Under the pieces are notes generated by a model that did no database searches, was not told the origin of the DNA, and worked only from the letters and a program-made list of their open reading frames with translations. This document shows positions 53,772-62,002 of a stretch of 64,000 bases of DNA, piece after piece. The stretch comes from Brasilonema sp. UFV-L1 (GTDB lineage Bacteria; Cyanobacteriota; Cyanobacteriia; Cyanobacteriales; Nostocaceae). The stretch covers positions 41,736 through 105,735 of the forward strand of contig NZ_QMEA01000053.1 of the NCBI RefSeq assembly GCF_012912105.1, read 5' to 3'. The translations under genes and the position numbers were made by a program. The stretch's first letter is position 1; every line of letters begins with the position of its first letter.

Positions 53772-54416
53772 TTAGATACGTGAACGCACCCAGACTCTAA
53801 ATTCTCTCATTCTAGCGTTCTCACCTTTTTGAGAATCTAGCTGGATAAATTGTGTTAATTCTTTGACGGGGAATGAGCCAAAAGCCAAGCTTGTTTCAGA
53901 TTCGATATAACCAACTTCTGTCAAAATATGAATTGTGAGTTGACCATTTGCGAAACGCCAAACTTCCGGTACTTTCAGTTCAGTATAAACAGCCATCTTG
54001 TCGATGGATGAATGAGTGACATCAATCTCAAGCGCTAAGTCTGGTGGTGGATCAACTTTTAAGTCAATTTTTATCTTTCCTCGCATGACAGCTTCATTTT
54101 GAATGTAAAAACATTCATCAGCTTCTTTACCAGCAGCCTTTGGTTTGGAACGCCAAGTTGTCGATTTGAAACCCAAAATTTCTAGTCCAAGTTCCTCACA
54201 GAGGATAGTTATTAATCTTCCGAAAGTCCAACCATACCTTTCATGTTCTGGTAAAGGCGTTATCAATTCTAGAGTTCCTTGATAGTAAGTCATGCGGGGT
54301 GTTGGACGTTGGGCGAAAATTTCCAACAGCTGCTCATACATCTCCCAACTGACGTCATATAAAATGAGATGCGAACCTTCAATCGGTGGTGTGGTTGGGG
54401 TTAACGTTTGAGTCAT
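53772..54416 (-). CDS. Uma2 family protein (PD-(D/E)xK-type)
   Basis: 214 residues. DVSWEMYEQLLEIFAQRPTPRMTYYQGTLELITPL and HERYGWTFGRLITILCEELGLE form the N-terminal part of the Uma2 (DUF820) fold; PPDLALEIDVTHSSIDKMAVYTELKVPEVWRF has the family's acid-rich core (D-x-x-L-E-I/V-D..S) with K. These putative restriction-endonuclease-fold proteins are very numerous in cyanobacteria; their role is unsettled. It lies 25 bases upstream of the methyltransferase gene. Confidence 0.88.
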   Translation of the reverse strand: MTQTLTPTTPPIEGSHLILYDVSWEMYEQLLEIFAQRPTPRMTYYQGTLELITPLPEHERYGWTFGRLITILCEELGLEILGFKSTTWRSKPKAAGKEADECFYIQNEAVMRGKIKIDLKVDPPPDLALEIDVTHSSIDKMAVYTELKVPEVWRFANGQLTIHILTEVGYIESETSLAFGSFPVKELTQFIQLDSQKGENARMREFRVWVRSRI

Positions 54417-54593
54417 GTTTCACTTGGTGCGTTCATCTGTAGCAGAAGTCAGTAGTCAGTCGTCAGTCGTCAAATACGCTTTGTATCTGGCGTGCAAATT
54501 TTAGATTCTGTAGTTCATCCATTTGAAATCCGCTATGAATACAAATATAGTACAAATGCACGCTTCTTGGTTCTACTTCACGAGATGTTACAG

Positions 54594-55364
54594 CTATATA
54601 GCAGTATAACCACCATCAACAAAAAGTATACTACCTGTTACGTATGATGATGCATCTGATGCTAAAAACACGACGGGACCAATGAGTTCTTCCGGCTTAC
54701 CACGACGAGCCATTGGTGTAAATGTAACAATCTGCTGCTGTTTTTCAAGTTGGGTGTGTTCTGTATTTGCCCCACTCATGATATTCTCAAAATAACCAGG
54801 GGCTATTGCATTAACACGGATATTCTTCGATGCCCATTCTACTGCCATAACGCGAGTCAGTTGATTGATTCCTGCTTTTGCTGCACTGTACGCAACAAGT
54901 CCTTGAATACCAATAACAGATGCAATTGAGGAAATGTTGATAATTGAACCACCATTACCTTGTTCCATCATTTGGATTGCAGCAAGCCCAGAACAATTGA
55001 AACATCCTTTGAGATTGACATCTATAATTTTATCCCACTCATTTTCTTGCAAAGCTTCGGCTGGTTTGATAATATCAATACCTGCATTATTGACGAGGAC
55101 ATCAACCCGTCCAAATTCTTTGACTGTAAACTTGATTAAGTCAATGCAGCTTTGACGTACAGAAATATCAACATAAGTCGCAGCAGCAGTACCAGTGGTA
55201 TTGATTTCCTCAGCAGTTTGCTGTGCTTCCTCAACTGTGCGATCGCCTACAACGACTTTTGCACCAAAATCAGCTAACCCTTTAGCCATGCATTTTCCCA
55301 AACCTCGTCCAGAACCTGTGACAATAACGACTTTCTCTGTGAGGTTGAAGAGATTGGGATTCAT
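54594..55364 (-). CDS. SDR family oxidoreductase
   Basis: 256 residues. VVIVTGSGRGLGKCMAKGLA carries the NAD(P)-binding TGxxxGxG motif, VLVNNAGIDII the NNAG motif, GGSIINISSIASVIG the catalytic Ser, and YSAAKAGINQLT the Y-x-x-x-K pair; the end YVTGSILFVDGGYTAI is the classic SDR C-terminus. The DRTVEE loop after beta-2 suggests NAD(H) preference. It resembles gluconate/glucose/3-oxoacyl-type classical SDRs; the substrate is unknown. No close neighbours on the same strand. Confidence 0.9.
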   Translation of the reverse strand: MNPNLFNLTEKVVIVTGSGRGLGKCMAKGLADFGAKVVVGDRTVEEAQQTAEEINTTGTAAATYVDISVRQSCIDLIKFTVKEFGRVDVLVNNAGIDIIKPAEALQENEWDKIIDVNLKGCFNCSGLAAIQMMEQGNGGSIINISSIASVIGIQGLVAYSAAKAGINQLTRVMAVEWASKNIRVNAIAPGYFENIMSGANTEHTQLEKQQQIVTFTPMARRGKPEELIGPVVFLASDASSYVTGSILFVDGGYTAI

Positions 55365-55417
55365 AAGTATTAGCCTTAAGGTGAGTGAATTGTTTAGTGA
55401 GTTTCGTGAAATGGTAT

Positions 55418-55452
55418 GAGAATATGTTTTTAAGTGTATTCAAGCGGTTTTA
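55418..55452. repeat. Truncated copy of the hydrolase gene start (left copy)
   Basis: The 35 bases match 56101-56143 base for base except that 8 bases (AAGGTTAT) are missing. The copy starts 7 bases before an ATG and corresponds to the first codons of the alpha/beta hydrolase gene. Together with the right copy it flanks the BrnT/BrnA module. Confidence 0.8.
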
Positions 55453-55559
55453 CTGCGTAAAGCGCAATAGCAGTCTGATGGGCAGAGTTGCCAAAACACA
55501 CCAGAAAAAGTATATTTAATATACATTGAAGCGTAGAACGCTGCATTGCCGTTAGCTGC

Positions 55560-55829
55560 ATGGAATTTGAGTTCGACGAGCACAAAAGCGTCTCGAACAA
55601 GGTAAAACACGGCATCGACTTTATCGAGGCGCAAAGGCTGTGGCTCGATACCGACCGGGTAGAGGTTGCTGCTCGTACTGAAGGAGAGCCGAGGTTGATC
55701 GTGATTGGGCGGTTGAATGGAAAGCATTGGGCTGCTGTCATCACGTACAGAGGGGAACGGGTGCGGATTATTTCGGTACGACGAGCACGAAATGAGGAAG
55801 TGGAGCTATATGAAGACACAAGAATTTGA
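55560..55829 (+). CDS. brnT: BrnT family toxin
   Basis: 89 residues. MEFEFDEHKSVSNKVKHGID, FIEAQRLWLDTDRVEVAART, EPRLIVIGRLNGKHWAAVIT and YRGERVRIISVRRARNEEVE follow the BrnT toxin family exactly (a RelE-like ribonuclease of about 90 residues with F-x-W-D-x-x-K-x-x-x-N-x-x-K-H-G start). It cuts mRNA when freed from BrnA. Its 3' end overlaps the brnA start by 20 bases. The DNA is richer in G+C (many GCG, GTC, CGG codons) than the surroundings, suggesting import. Confidence 0.92.
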   Translation: MEFEFDEHKSVSNKVKHGIDFIEAQRLWLDTDRVEVAARTEGEPRLIVIGRLNGKHWAAVITYRGERVRIISVRRARNEEVELYEDTRI

Positions 55830-56034
55830 CGAAAAGTTCGACAATGGCGAGGACGTAACCCCGTACCTTGACCTTTCCACTGTTCGCCGTCCGGGTCATG
55901 AGCAGCGGCGGGTCAATGTCGATTTCCCGATATGGATGATTCAAGCACTCGACCGTGAAGCGACGCGGCTCGGTGTCACTCGACAGTCCATCATTAAGGT
56001 ATGGATTGCTGAGCGTCTTGAGCGGCATACTTAA
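55810..56034 (+). CDS. brnA: BrnA family antitoxin
   Basis: 74 residues from ATG 55810 (MKTQEFDEKFDNGEDVTPYL); a longer in-frame start exists but lies deep inside brnT. RVNVDFPIWMIQALDREATRLGVTRQSIIKVWIAERLE is a ribbon-helix-helix DNA-binding domain, as in BrnA. The protein neutralises BrnT and represses the operon. Overlap with brnT by 20 bases gives translational coupling; the toxin-first order is the usual one for brnTA. Confidence 0.9.
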   Translation: MKTQEFDEKFDNGEDVTPYLDLSTVRRPGHEQRRVNVDFPIWMIQALDREATRLGVTRQSIIKVWIAERLERHT

Positions 56035-56100
56035 CTCATCCCGCCTCGTGAAACTATATATGTCATGTTCGGTTGAAGACTTATCATCACCGCTATCGAT

Positions 56101-56143
56101 GAGAATATGTTTTTAAAAGGTTATGTGTATTCAAGCGGTTTTA
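56101..56143. repeat. Right copy of the repeat flanking brnTA
   Basis: The full-length copy is the intact start of the alpha/beta hydrolase gene (ATG 56107). It shares 18 (ATGAGAATATGTTTTTAA) plus 19 (GTGTATTCAAGCGGTTTTA) bases with the left copy at 55418-55452. Confidence 0.8.
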
Positions 56144-56955
56144 AGCTCCAGTATATTATTGAGGGTAACGGAACTCCTACCATCGTGGTTGGAAGCTCAC
56201 TGTATTACTCAAGAACGTTTTCTAAAAATCTTCGTAACAGTCTAAAGTTGGTCTTTGTCGATCATCGAGGTTTTTCACCTCCTTATGATTGTAAAGACAC
56301 ATCTATGTTCCAGTTAGACTTACTGGTTGATGATATTGAACTCGTGAGGAAAGAGTTAGGATTTGATAAGGTTATTGTGATTGGTCATTCAGGTCATGCA
56401 TTTATGGCACTGGAGTATGCCAAGAAATATCCTGCCAATGTGTCTGGTGTGGTCATGATGTGTGTATCACCAGATTACTCGCGTAAAGGACATCTTGCTT
56501 CAGAACGATATCTGAATGACTCTGTTTGTCCTGAACGTAAAGCAGCCTTGGCTAAAAACCTGGCTAAGTTGCCTCAAGAAATGGAAGCCGCACCTGAGAA
56601 AGCCTTTATTACGTATTGCCTGCTCATGGGACCTAAAAGTTGGTTTGACTACACCTATGACGCGACAAAGCTTTGGGAAGGTGTAGAAGTCAATATGACT
56701 ATGTTTGATTATGTCTGGGGCGAGGTTTTTCGGGACATAGATCTTACTGAGAACTTAGATAAGTTGCAAGCGCCAGTGCTCCTTGCTCTGGGTCGCTATG
56801 ATTACTTCGTTCCACCAGCATATCTATGGGAATCTGTAAGAGACAAGTTCAGTAATCTTACTATCCGTATATTTGAGAAGAGCGGTCATGCGCCTCACTT
56901 TGAAGAGCCAGAGTTATTTGATAAAGAGTTGCTTGAGTGGCTTTTCAATAGCTAA
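56107..56955 (+). CDS. Alpha/beta hydrolase
   Basis: 282 residues. GNGTPTIVVGSSLYYSRTFS, LVFVDHRGFSPPYDC, VIVIGHSGHAFMALEYAKKY (nucleophile elbow G-H-S-G-H) and PVLLALGRYDYFVPPAYLWE with IFEKSGHAPHFEEPELFD (Asp and His) give a complete catalytic triad of the alpha/beta hydrolase fold. The product is probably an esterase or peptidase of the proline-iminopeptidase-like group (note VDHRGF). A truncated copy of its first codons lies upstream of the brnTA module. It converges on the GTPase gene with a 20-base gap. Confidence 0.9.
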   Translation: MFLKGYVYSSGFKLQYIIEGNGTPTIVVGSSLYYSRTFSKNLRNSLKLVFVDHRGFSPPYDCKDTSMFQLDLLVDDIELVRKELGFDKVIVIGHSGHAFMALEYAKKYPANVSGVVMMCVSPDYSRKGHLASERYLNDSVCPERKAALAKNLAKLPQEMEAAPEKAFITYCLLMGPKSWFDYTYDATKLWEGVEVNMTMFDYVWGEVFRDIDLTENLDKLQAPVLLALGRYDYFVPPAYLWESVRDKFSNLTIRIFEKSGHAPHFEEPELFDKELLEWLFNS

Positions 56956-56975
56956 CCCAAAGTTTCATGAGGATG

Positions 56976-58922
56976 TCAAGAGTCTGAAGTCGGTATTTTT
57001 ATTTCATGAAGATAGTAGTCAAATCGCTGCTGTAGTTGTTCAACCGTCAAATTCTTGGTCCAATACTCTACCAAAGCATGACCAAAAGCCCAAGCGTTGC
57101 GATCTGGTGTCGCAGAGTTTTCTAGCAACAGTGGCCAGATAGAAACCAGGTCAAAGTTGAGCGTGTTAGAATTATCAGGATTCAACAGCGAGAAAAGTTC
57201 ATATGCCATCTGTAGCTTACCAATAACAATAGGCGTTTGTTCCACTGGAATTTTCTCTGCAAGCACATATGCTAAAGTCGGCGCTCCGGTTGATAAAGTG
57301 GAAATAAACTGAAGAACAGGACTTTTAAGGAGTGCAGCCAATCCTTGAGTTGTTGTCATTTGGAAGGTATAATGGTCGATGATTTTGGCAGCAGCGACGG
57401 TACGGGCTTCTTGAGCGCGCAAAAAACGAGCGAGACGGAGTTGCTTTGCAGGTGCGATCGCCTGCATTAATCCCAACGATAGCCCGTCTGTTCCCCAAGC
57501 AGCTCGATTTGTTTTGGTGTCACTTGTCACGACAGGTAAAACGACATTGCTAAATTCCCCCAGAATTTGAGCACGATACTCGGTGGCTTCTCGAATTGAA
57601 ATTTCCTTAGGGCGATCGCCCCATTCCCAATCATAAGGAGGATTCCACTCACGTATAGGACGCAGACGATCCACCTGAGTCACAATCGTAATTGTCGGTA
57701 AGTCTGTAATCTGCGCCTTCATGTCTGTAAGAAAATCTACATCCATTTGTAGGGCGGGATCAAGAGCAGGTGTCACTAACAGTAATAAATCGGCATTTTT
57801 GGCATAATCTAGCACTTGCTGACGGAAATCTCCACGATTGACTTGTTCGTAACCTGGTGTATCCCAAAGCGTCAGCGCTTCTCCCGTTTGATTTTGCCAG
57901 TGATAATTCTGAATTTTATCGGTATTAGGCAATACATCAACAGCTGCTTGCTCTGCTTGAAATAACGTGTTAATCAGGCTGCTTTTCCCAGAACCTGTTC
58001 GCCCGACGAGCAGAATATTGACGGGTTTTTGCTCAACTGTAGTAGCGGGTTCTGCTTGGGCAAGAATGTCTTGGAGTGTTTGAGTTTTCGCCTTGGGTGG
58101 AGTTGGTGTGGAAACAGAGGATTGTGATATTGGCAGTGTGGTACCACTGTAGAGGGCGATCGCCTGCCCTGATAAGTTCGTCAAAGCAGCTTGTCGTAAA
58201 AGCTGGCTAAAATTCACCAGCAGTTGTTCAGTTGCCCGGTTACTAGAACGCTGACTCGCAAGTCTTGCCACCGCCGCCACAGGATTCAACAGCCACTGCG
58301 CCCAGTTCCAAACTTGCAAAAGTTTACGAGCAGATGGTTCCAGTTTCTGGTATACTTCATATGCTTCATATGCTTGTCCAACAGTAACTTGATTGAGGAC
58401 AGGTGATAACTTTTGCATCCACTGGTCGAGGTCATCGACTGTTCCCCGAATCAATGCGTAAGCTTGGGGAATGTAAATGTTGAGCAGGGGATACTTGACT
58501 TGGGGATAATAGATGTGGGCGATCGCATCAACAAGTTCCTGACACCGCTGCCAAAAAGTTAGCCAGTCTTCCCAAATTGGTGGATCATTCTGTGCTGTTT
58601 TCAGAATGTCTTGGAGTACTACTTCTGCTTGATTGGTGGCGTCACTTCCCCCTGGCAAAACTGTTGTCTCGTCTGATGTATTGTCTGAAAATTCCAGTTC
58701 TTTGCTGACTTGTGCGACAACCGCTTCCATTTGCGTGACAACAGGTTGAGTCCATCGAACCAGTAGCCAACGCCAGCCAACGAAGACGAGGATGAACACA
58801 CCCCAAATCCAATTAATGCGCCACTCGTGGATTTGCAACCCTGCGGATACCAGCAAGAAGCTGATGATTGTTACCAGCGGTGTTGCTAAGACGATCCACT
58901 GCCATAGTTTTAACCGTATCAT
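56976..58922 (-). CDS. Membrane-associated GTPase (Era/YfjP-like)
   Basis: 648 residues. N-terminal membrane pair at ~5-50 (WQWIVLATPLVTIISFLLV; WIWGVFILVFVGWRWLLV), a helical region to ~290, then the G domain: NILLVGRTGSGKSSLINTLF (G1 P-loop), NYHWQ region, LTLWDTPGYEQVNRGDF (G3 DTPG), TIVTQVDRLRPIREW (G4, T-Q-V-D in place of N-K-x-D) and VTSDTKTN. The C-terminal half is helical. The family is cyanobacterial, with unknown role, perhaps in membrane remodelling or transport. The altered G4 motif (TQVD) suggests relaxed guanine specificity. Start at ATG 58922. Confidence 0.85.
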   Translation of the reverse strand: MIRLKLWQWIVLATPLVTIISFLLVSAGLQIHEWRINWIWGVFILVFVGWRWLLVRWTQPVVTQMEAVVAQVSKELEFSDNTSDETTVLPGGSDATNQAEVVLQDILKTAQNDPPIWEDWLTFWQRCQELVDAIAHIYYPQVKYPLLNIYIPQAYALIRGTVDDLDQWMQKLSPVLNQVTVGQAYEAYEVYQKLEPSARKLLQVWNWAQWLLNPVAAVARLASQRSSNRATEQLLVNFSQLLRQAALTNLSGQAIALYSGTTLPISQSSVSTPTPPKAKTQTLQDILAQAEPATTVEQKPVNILLVGRTGSGKSSLINTLFQAEQAAVDVLPNTDKIQNYHWQNQTGEALTLWDTPGYEQVNRGDFRQQVLDYAKNADLLLLVTPALDPALQMDVDFLTDMKAQITDLPTITIVTQVDRLRPIREWNPPYDWEWGDRPKEISIREATEYRAQILGEFSNVVLPVVTSDTKTNRAAWGTDGLSLGLMQAIAPAKQLRLARFLRAQEARTVAAAKIIDHYTFQMTTTQGLAALLKSPVLQFISTLSTGAPTLAYVLAEKIPVEQTPIVIGKLQMAYELFSLLNPDNSNTLNFDLVSIWPLLLENSATPDRNAWAFGHALVEYWTKNLTVEQLQQRFDYYLHEIKIPTSDS

Positions 58923-59237
58923 TGCCCCATGCCCTCTTTGAAGGAAGAATGTAAAATGTCATTGCGTTAGCGCAGCGTGCCCGGAGGGCAGTGAAACGCA
59001 GTGGGTGAGCCGAAGCCGCGAGCCGCAGGCGTGGCGGGAAGCAATCGCAAAGACTCTATTTTATGTTTTTTAATGTTGACTTTAATGTTGACCTACTTAC
59101 CACGCACCTGGGTGCGGTAATGAACTATTTTATCCATTTGGCAATCACCTGAGTTTCAATAGCCTTCAATCAGCATATCTGATTTAATTAGCATGGATGA
59201 GGTTGCCTAAATTAATACTGATTTTCATCATTTCAAT
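58923..59237. other. Intergenic stretch between divergent genes
   Basis: No gene seen. It contains the GCGTTAGCGCAGCGTGCCCG dispersed repeat at about 58962-58981 with a related G+C-rich tail to 59040, and a hairpin TTACCACGCAC / GTGCGGTAA at 59097-59120. Confidence 0.6.
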
Positions 59238-60029
59238 ATGGGTTTTATCAAACGCAAGTGGTTTCAAATATTCATTTGTGGGCTTTTCCTCCTGTACGCA
59301 ATGGAAAAAACGCTCCATACAACCAATAACCTCAACTTTGTCCCTAGCGTCATTTTGCTTGGGTCTTTTTTAATACCTATTACTTTTGTAACTTACCTCT
59401 ACGAAACTCTACCAAATTGGGAAGTGTCTCTTCCGGCAATGGCTATCTGTTTTCTCTGGGGGGGAGCAGTAGGAACACTGGTAGCAGGAACCCTTGAGTA
59501 CAATGTTCTAGAAACACTGGGGTTTTTACCAATGCTTGGTGTGGGACTAATTGAGGAAAGTGCTAAGTTAATTTTTCCTTTAGGATTTTATCTCAAAGGT
59601 CGTCTGCGTTCTGAGGCAACGGGAATACTTTTAGGAACTGCTTGTGCAATGGGTTTTGCTGCACTGGAAACGATGGGTTATGCCTTCGTTACACTTTTGC
59701 GATCGCAAGGGAATCTACTTGTCCTTGATGGAGTATTATTTGCTCGCGGACTGTTATCTCCTGCTGGACACGCAGCTTGGACTGGGCTTGTCTGCGCCGT
59801 ACTGTGGAGGGAACGAGAGAAAGCAGGACGTGCCGTATTAAATTGGCAGGTATTAGGAGCTTTTTTAACAGCTGTTTTACTCCATGCTTTGTGGGATATA
59901 TTTAATAGTCTCAGAGGTGTTACATTTATTGCATCTATTAAGTTAGAGTTGCTGAGTATGCTTGTTGCTTACACCAGTTTGACATTGCTCAACAGGCGGG
60001 TTAGTGAGGCAAAGTCTCCTCATATATAG
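59238..60029 (+). CDS. PrsW family intramembrane metalloprotease
   Basis: 263 residues with eight hydrophobic segments. LGVGLIEESAKLIFPLGFYL carries the EExxK motif, ARGLLSPAGHAAWTGLVCAV the second motif with His and AVLLHALWDIFNSLRG the third His, the three zinc-binding/catalytic elements of PrsW-type proteases. The family cleaves membrane anti-sigma factors or other integral substrates. No sigma/anti-sigma pair is next to it, so the substrate is open. It starts at ATG 59238. Confidence 0.88.
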   Translation: MGFIKRKWFQIFICGLFLLYAMEKTLHTTNNLNFVPSVILLGSFLIPITFVTYLYETLPNWEVSLPAMAICFLWGGAVGTLVAGTLEYNVLETLGFLPMLGVGLIEESAKLIFPLGFYLKGRLRSEATGILLGTACAMGFAALETMGYAFVTLLRSQGNLLVLDGVLFARGLLSPAGHAAWTGLVCAVLWREREKAGRAVLNWQVLGAFLTAVLLHALWDIFNSLRGVTFIASIKLELLSMLVAYTSLTLLNRRVSEAKSPHI

Positions 60030-60113
60030 CCTCATATATAGTTTGTGTTGCATTCGTTTCAAAAAAACTATGATTATGGTATGATTATCGATAATGAGCT
60101 AGAATAAAAAAAA

Positions 60114-60276
60114 TTGGCGTTGCTGAATCAGCGTATGAATTGTCATTCTGAGCGTAACGAAGTGAAGCGTTAGCGCAGCGTGTCCGCAGGACATAGAATC
60201 TCTGCAGATGCTTCATTTCGCTTCGCTACATTCAGCATGACAAAACTAGATTCATACTTCAAATCAGCAACGCCAA
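60114..60276. mobile_element. MITE-like element with 13-base terminal inverted repeats
   Basis: TTGGCGTTGCTGA (60114-60126) and TCAGCAACGCCAA (60264-60276) are exact inverted copies; the symmetry continues less perfectly inward (GTATGAATTGTCATTCTGAG against CATTCAGCATGACAAAACTA on the other strand). The middle carries the GCGTTAGCGCAGCGTGTCCG dispersed repeat. It is 163 bases long and does not code. It is consistent with a miniature inverted-repeat element carrying a second repeat as cargo. Confidence 0.65.
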
Positions 60277-60363
60277 AAAATTAGATCGCTCCGCTCCGCT
60301 TCGCTAACAAAGGGAAAAGAAAAAAGAGTAATCAGAGGACAAAAGTATAAAGGGCTACTAAAC

Positions 60364-61920
60364 CTATGCGGCGGAACACGCAACACGGAAACCGACATCG
60401 TTGATAAACCTGTCGCCCGCAACGACGAAGTAGCGATACGTCGAGCGGCAGTAGTCAGGATTGACGAACCAAGTACCACCACGCAGCAGAGACAAACGAT
60501 TATCATTCTCACTCCACACGCTTCCATCTGCTGGTGCTCCATGATAATTTTCATGCCAGTTATCAGCGCACCAGTCCCAGACATTCCCGTGCATGTCGTA
60601 TAAACCAAAGGCGTTGGGAGAAAAAGTTCCTACTGGTATGGTTTCCTTTCGATATTCTCCTTTTGGTTCGTCCGCAAAAATGTAGCTAGCATTGTAATTT
60701 GCTAACTTATCTGTAATTGTCTCACCAAAGTGAAATGGTGTTGTTGTTCCTGCGCGACAGGCATATTCCCACTCCGCTTCGCTCGGAAGTCGATAATTTT
60801 TTCCTGTCCTATTAGACAATCTATCACAAAACTCTACTACATCATACCAGGAAACGCGTTCTACAGGATAGTCATCACCTTTAAAACGAGATGGATCTGG
60901 ATTTAGTTCTCGGTTGACTTGGGGTAATGCGGCTACTGCGCGCCATTGTGCTTGTGTGATCGGATATTTGCCCATGAAGAAAGGTTGAACACTGACTTCA
61001 TGCTGAGGTTTTTCGCTTTTATATCCTTCCCCTTCTGGAGAACCCATCATAAATTTACCACCGGGGATGGCCACCATGTCTAGGGTGATACCTTTGCCTA
61101 AATCTTCAGTGAAGTATCTCGCTTGTTTGGTTTCTCGTTTGATGATTTCGCCGCGACGGTTAACGGTGACAACTTCAAACTCAAAACTCAGCAGTTCATT
61201 AACCTTATCTGCTGAGGGAATTTCAAATCTCACTTCCCCAACTTCAATTTCTTCCCCATATTCTTGTCGTAACTTTTCAAACTCAGCGGCGGCTTCTTCC
61301 TCTTCTCCTCGTGCTTTCGCATCCCAACCACGAGATAACACCAACAACGGTTCAAAACCTGAGTCAATGAGTGGGTTAATATAAGCGTAGCTTTCTATTA
61401 ACGAAGTTAACTGCACCCACTCTGCAGGGTTTTCCTGTTCTAATGCTTTTTTCAGTGCTTGTGCAATATCATCAACAGCTTGTTGAGGTTTGATGTAAGC
61501 TAATGCTGTCCATTGAGGGGCTGCACCCAAATCTTGTGAAGCGCGATCATTAGTTTTGAGTTGCTGTCGAATATAAGCGACCATAAAATCAGATAAATCA
61601 TACAATCGCTTTTCATGAAAACGATTTTTCAGGTGAACAAGTAACTCGTTGCGTACTTCCCCTTCCAGTTCATAAAGTTGAAAACCTACAGGATCGCACA
61701 AAAACAGCAAAATATCAGCAACAGCTATCCAGGGAGAACGAGGTAAGAAATTCTCGCGCAGGCAGTACAATAGTTCTGGTGTAAGTGCCAAAGGGAAAGC
61801 TGCATGACAGGCTAAATCAACGTGTGCTTCCTCAAAGCGTTTGGCAAAGGCTAAGAGACGCGGGTGGTGAAATGTCTGGCTGGATTTTGTGAGAGAAGTC
61901 ATAAGAAATTCAAAATTCAA
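60364..61920 (-). CDS. FGE/SUMF1-fold protein with N-terminal conflict-system domain
   Basis: 518 residues. Residues ~15-230 form a helical domain with no name I can give (FAKRFEEAHVDLACHAAFPL, PWIAVADILLFLCDPVGFQL). Residues ~275-515 are the formylglycine-generating-enzyme/SUMF1 fold: LDMVAIPGGKFMMGSPEGEG, PITQAQWRAVAALPQ, YPVERVSWYDVVEFCDRLS, YRLPSEAEWEYACRAGTTTP, FGLYDMHGNVWDWCADNW, LLRGGTWFVNPDYCRSTYRY. True FGE needs two active-site cysteines; here only the YCR one is kept, so it is probably a binding or effector domain, not an enzyme that makes formylglycine. Genomic company (vWA protein) suits the MoxR-vWA conflict systems. Confidence 0.8.
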   Translation of the reverse strand: MNFEFLMTSLTKSSQTFHHPRLLAFAKRFEEAHVDLACHAAFPLALTPELLYCLRENFLPRSPWIAVADILLFLCDPVGFQLYELEGEVRNELLVHLKNRFHEKRLYDLSDFMVAYIRQQLKTNDRASQDLGAAPQWTALAYIKPQQAVDDIAQALKKALEQENPAEWVQLTSLIESYAYINPLIDSGFEPLLVLSRGWDAKARGEEEEAAAEFEKLRQEYGEEIEVGEVRFEIPSADKVNELLSFEFEVVTVNRRGEIIKRETKQARYFTEDLGKGITLDMVAIPGGKFMMGSPEGEGYKSEKPQHEVSVQPFFMGKYPITQAQWRAVAALPQVNRELNPDPSRFKGDDYPVERVSWYDVVEFCDRLSNRTGKNYRLPSEAEWEYACRAGTTTPFHFGETITDKLANYNASYIFADEPKGEYRKETIPVGTFSPNAFGLYDMHGNVWDWCADNWHENYHGAPADGSVWSENDNRLSLLRGGTWFVNPDYCRSTYRYFVVAGDRFINDVGFRVACSAA

Positions 61921-61945
61921 AATTCAAAATTCAAAATTCAAAATG
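61909..61945. repeat. Tandem ATTCAAAATT repeat
   Basis: Nearly four copies of the decamer ATTCAAAATT lie just upstream of the FGE-fold gene start on the minus strand. It is identical to the array after putA at 31295. Confidence 0.8.
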
Positions 61946-62002
61946 AAGAAAACAGTAGCGCGGGTGGGATAGTGTACTTCATGCAAATCAAAAGCGCTAT
62001 AT

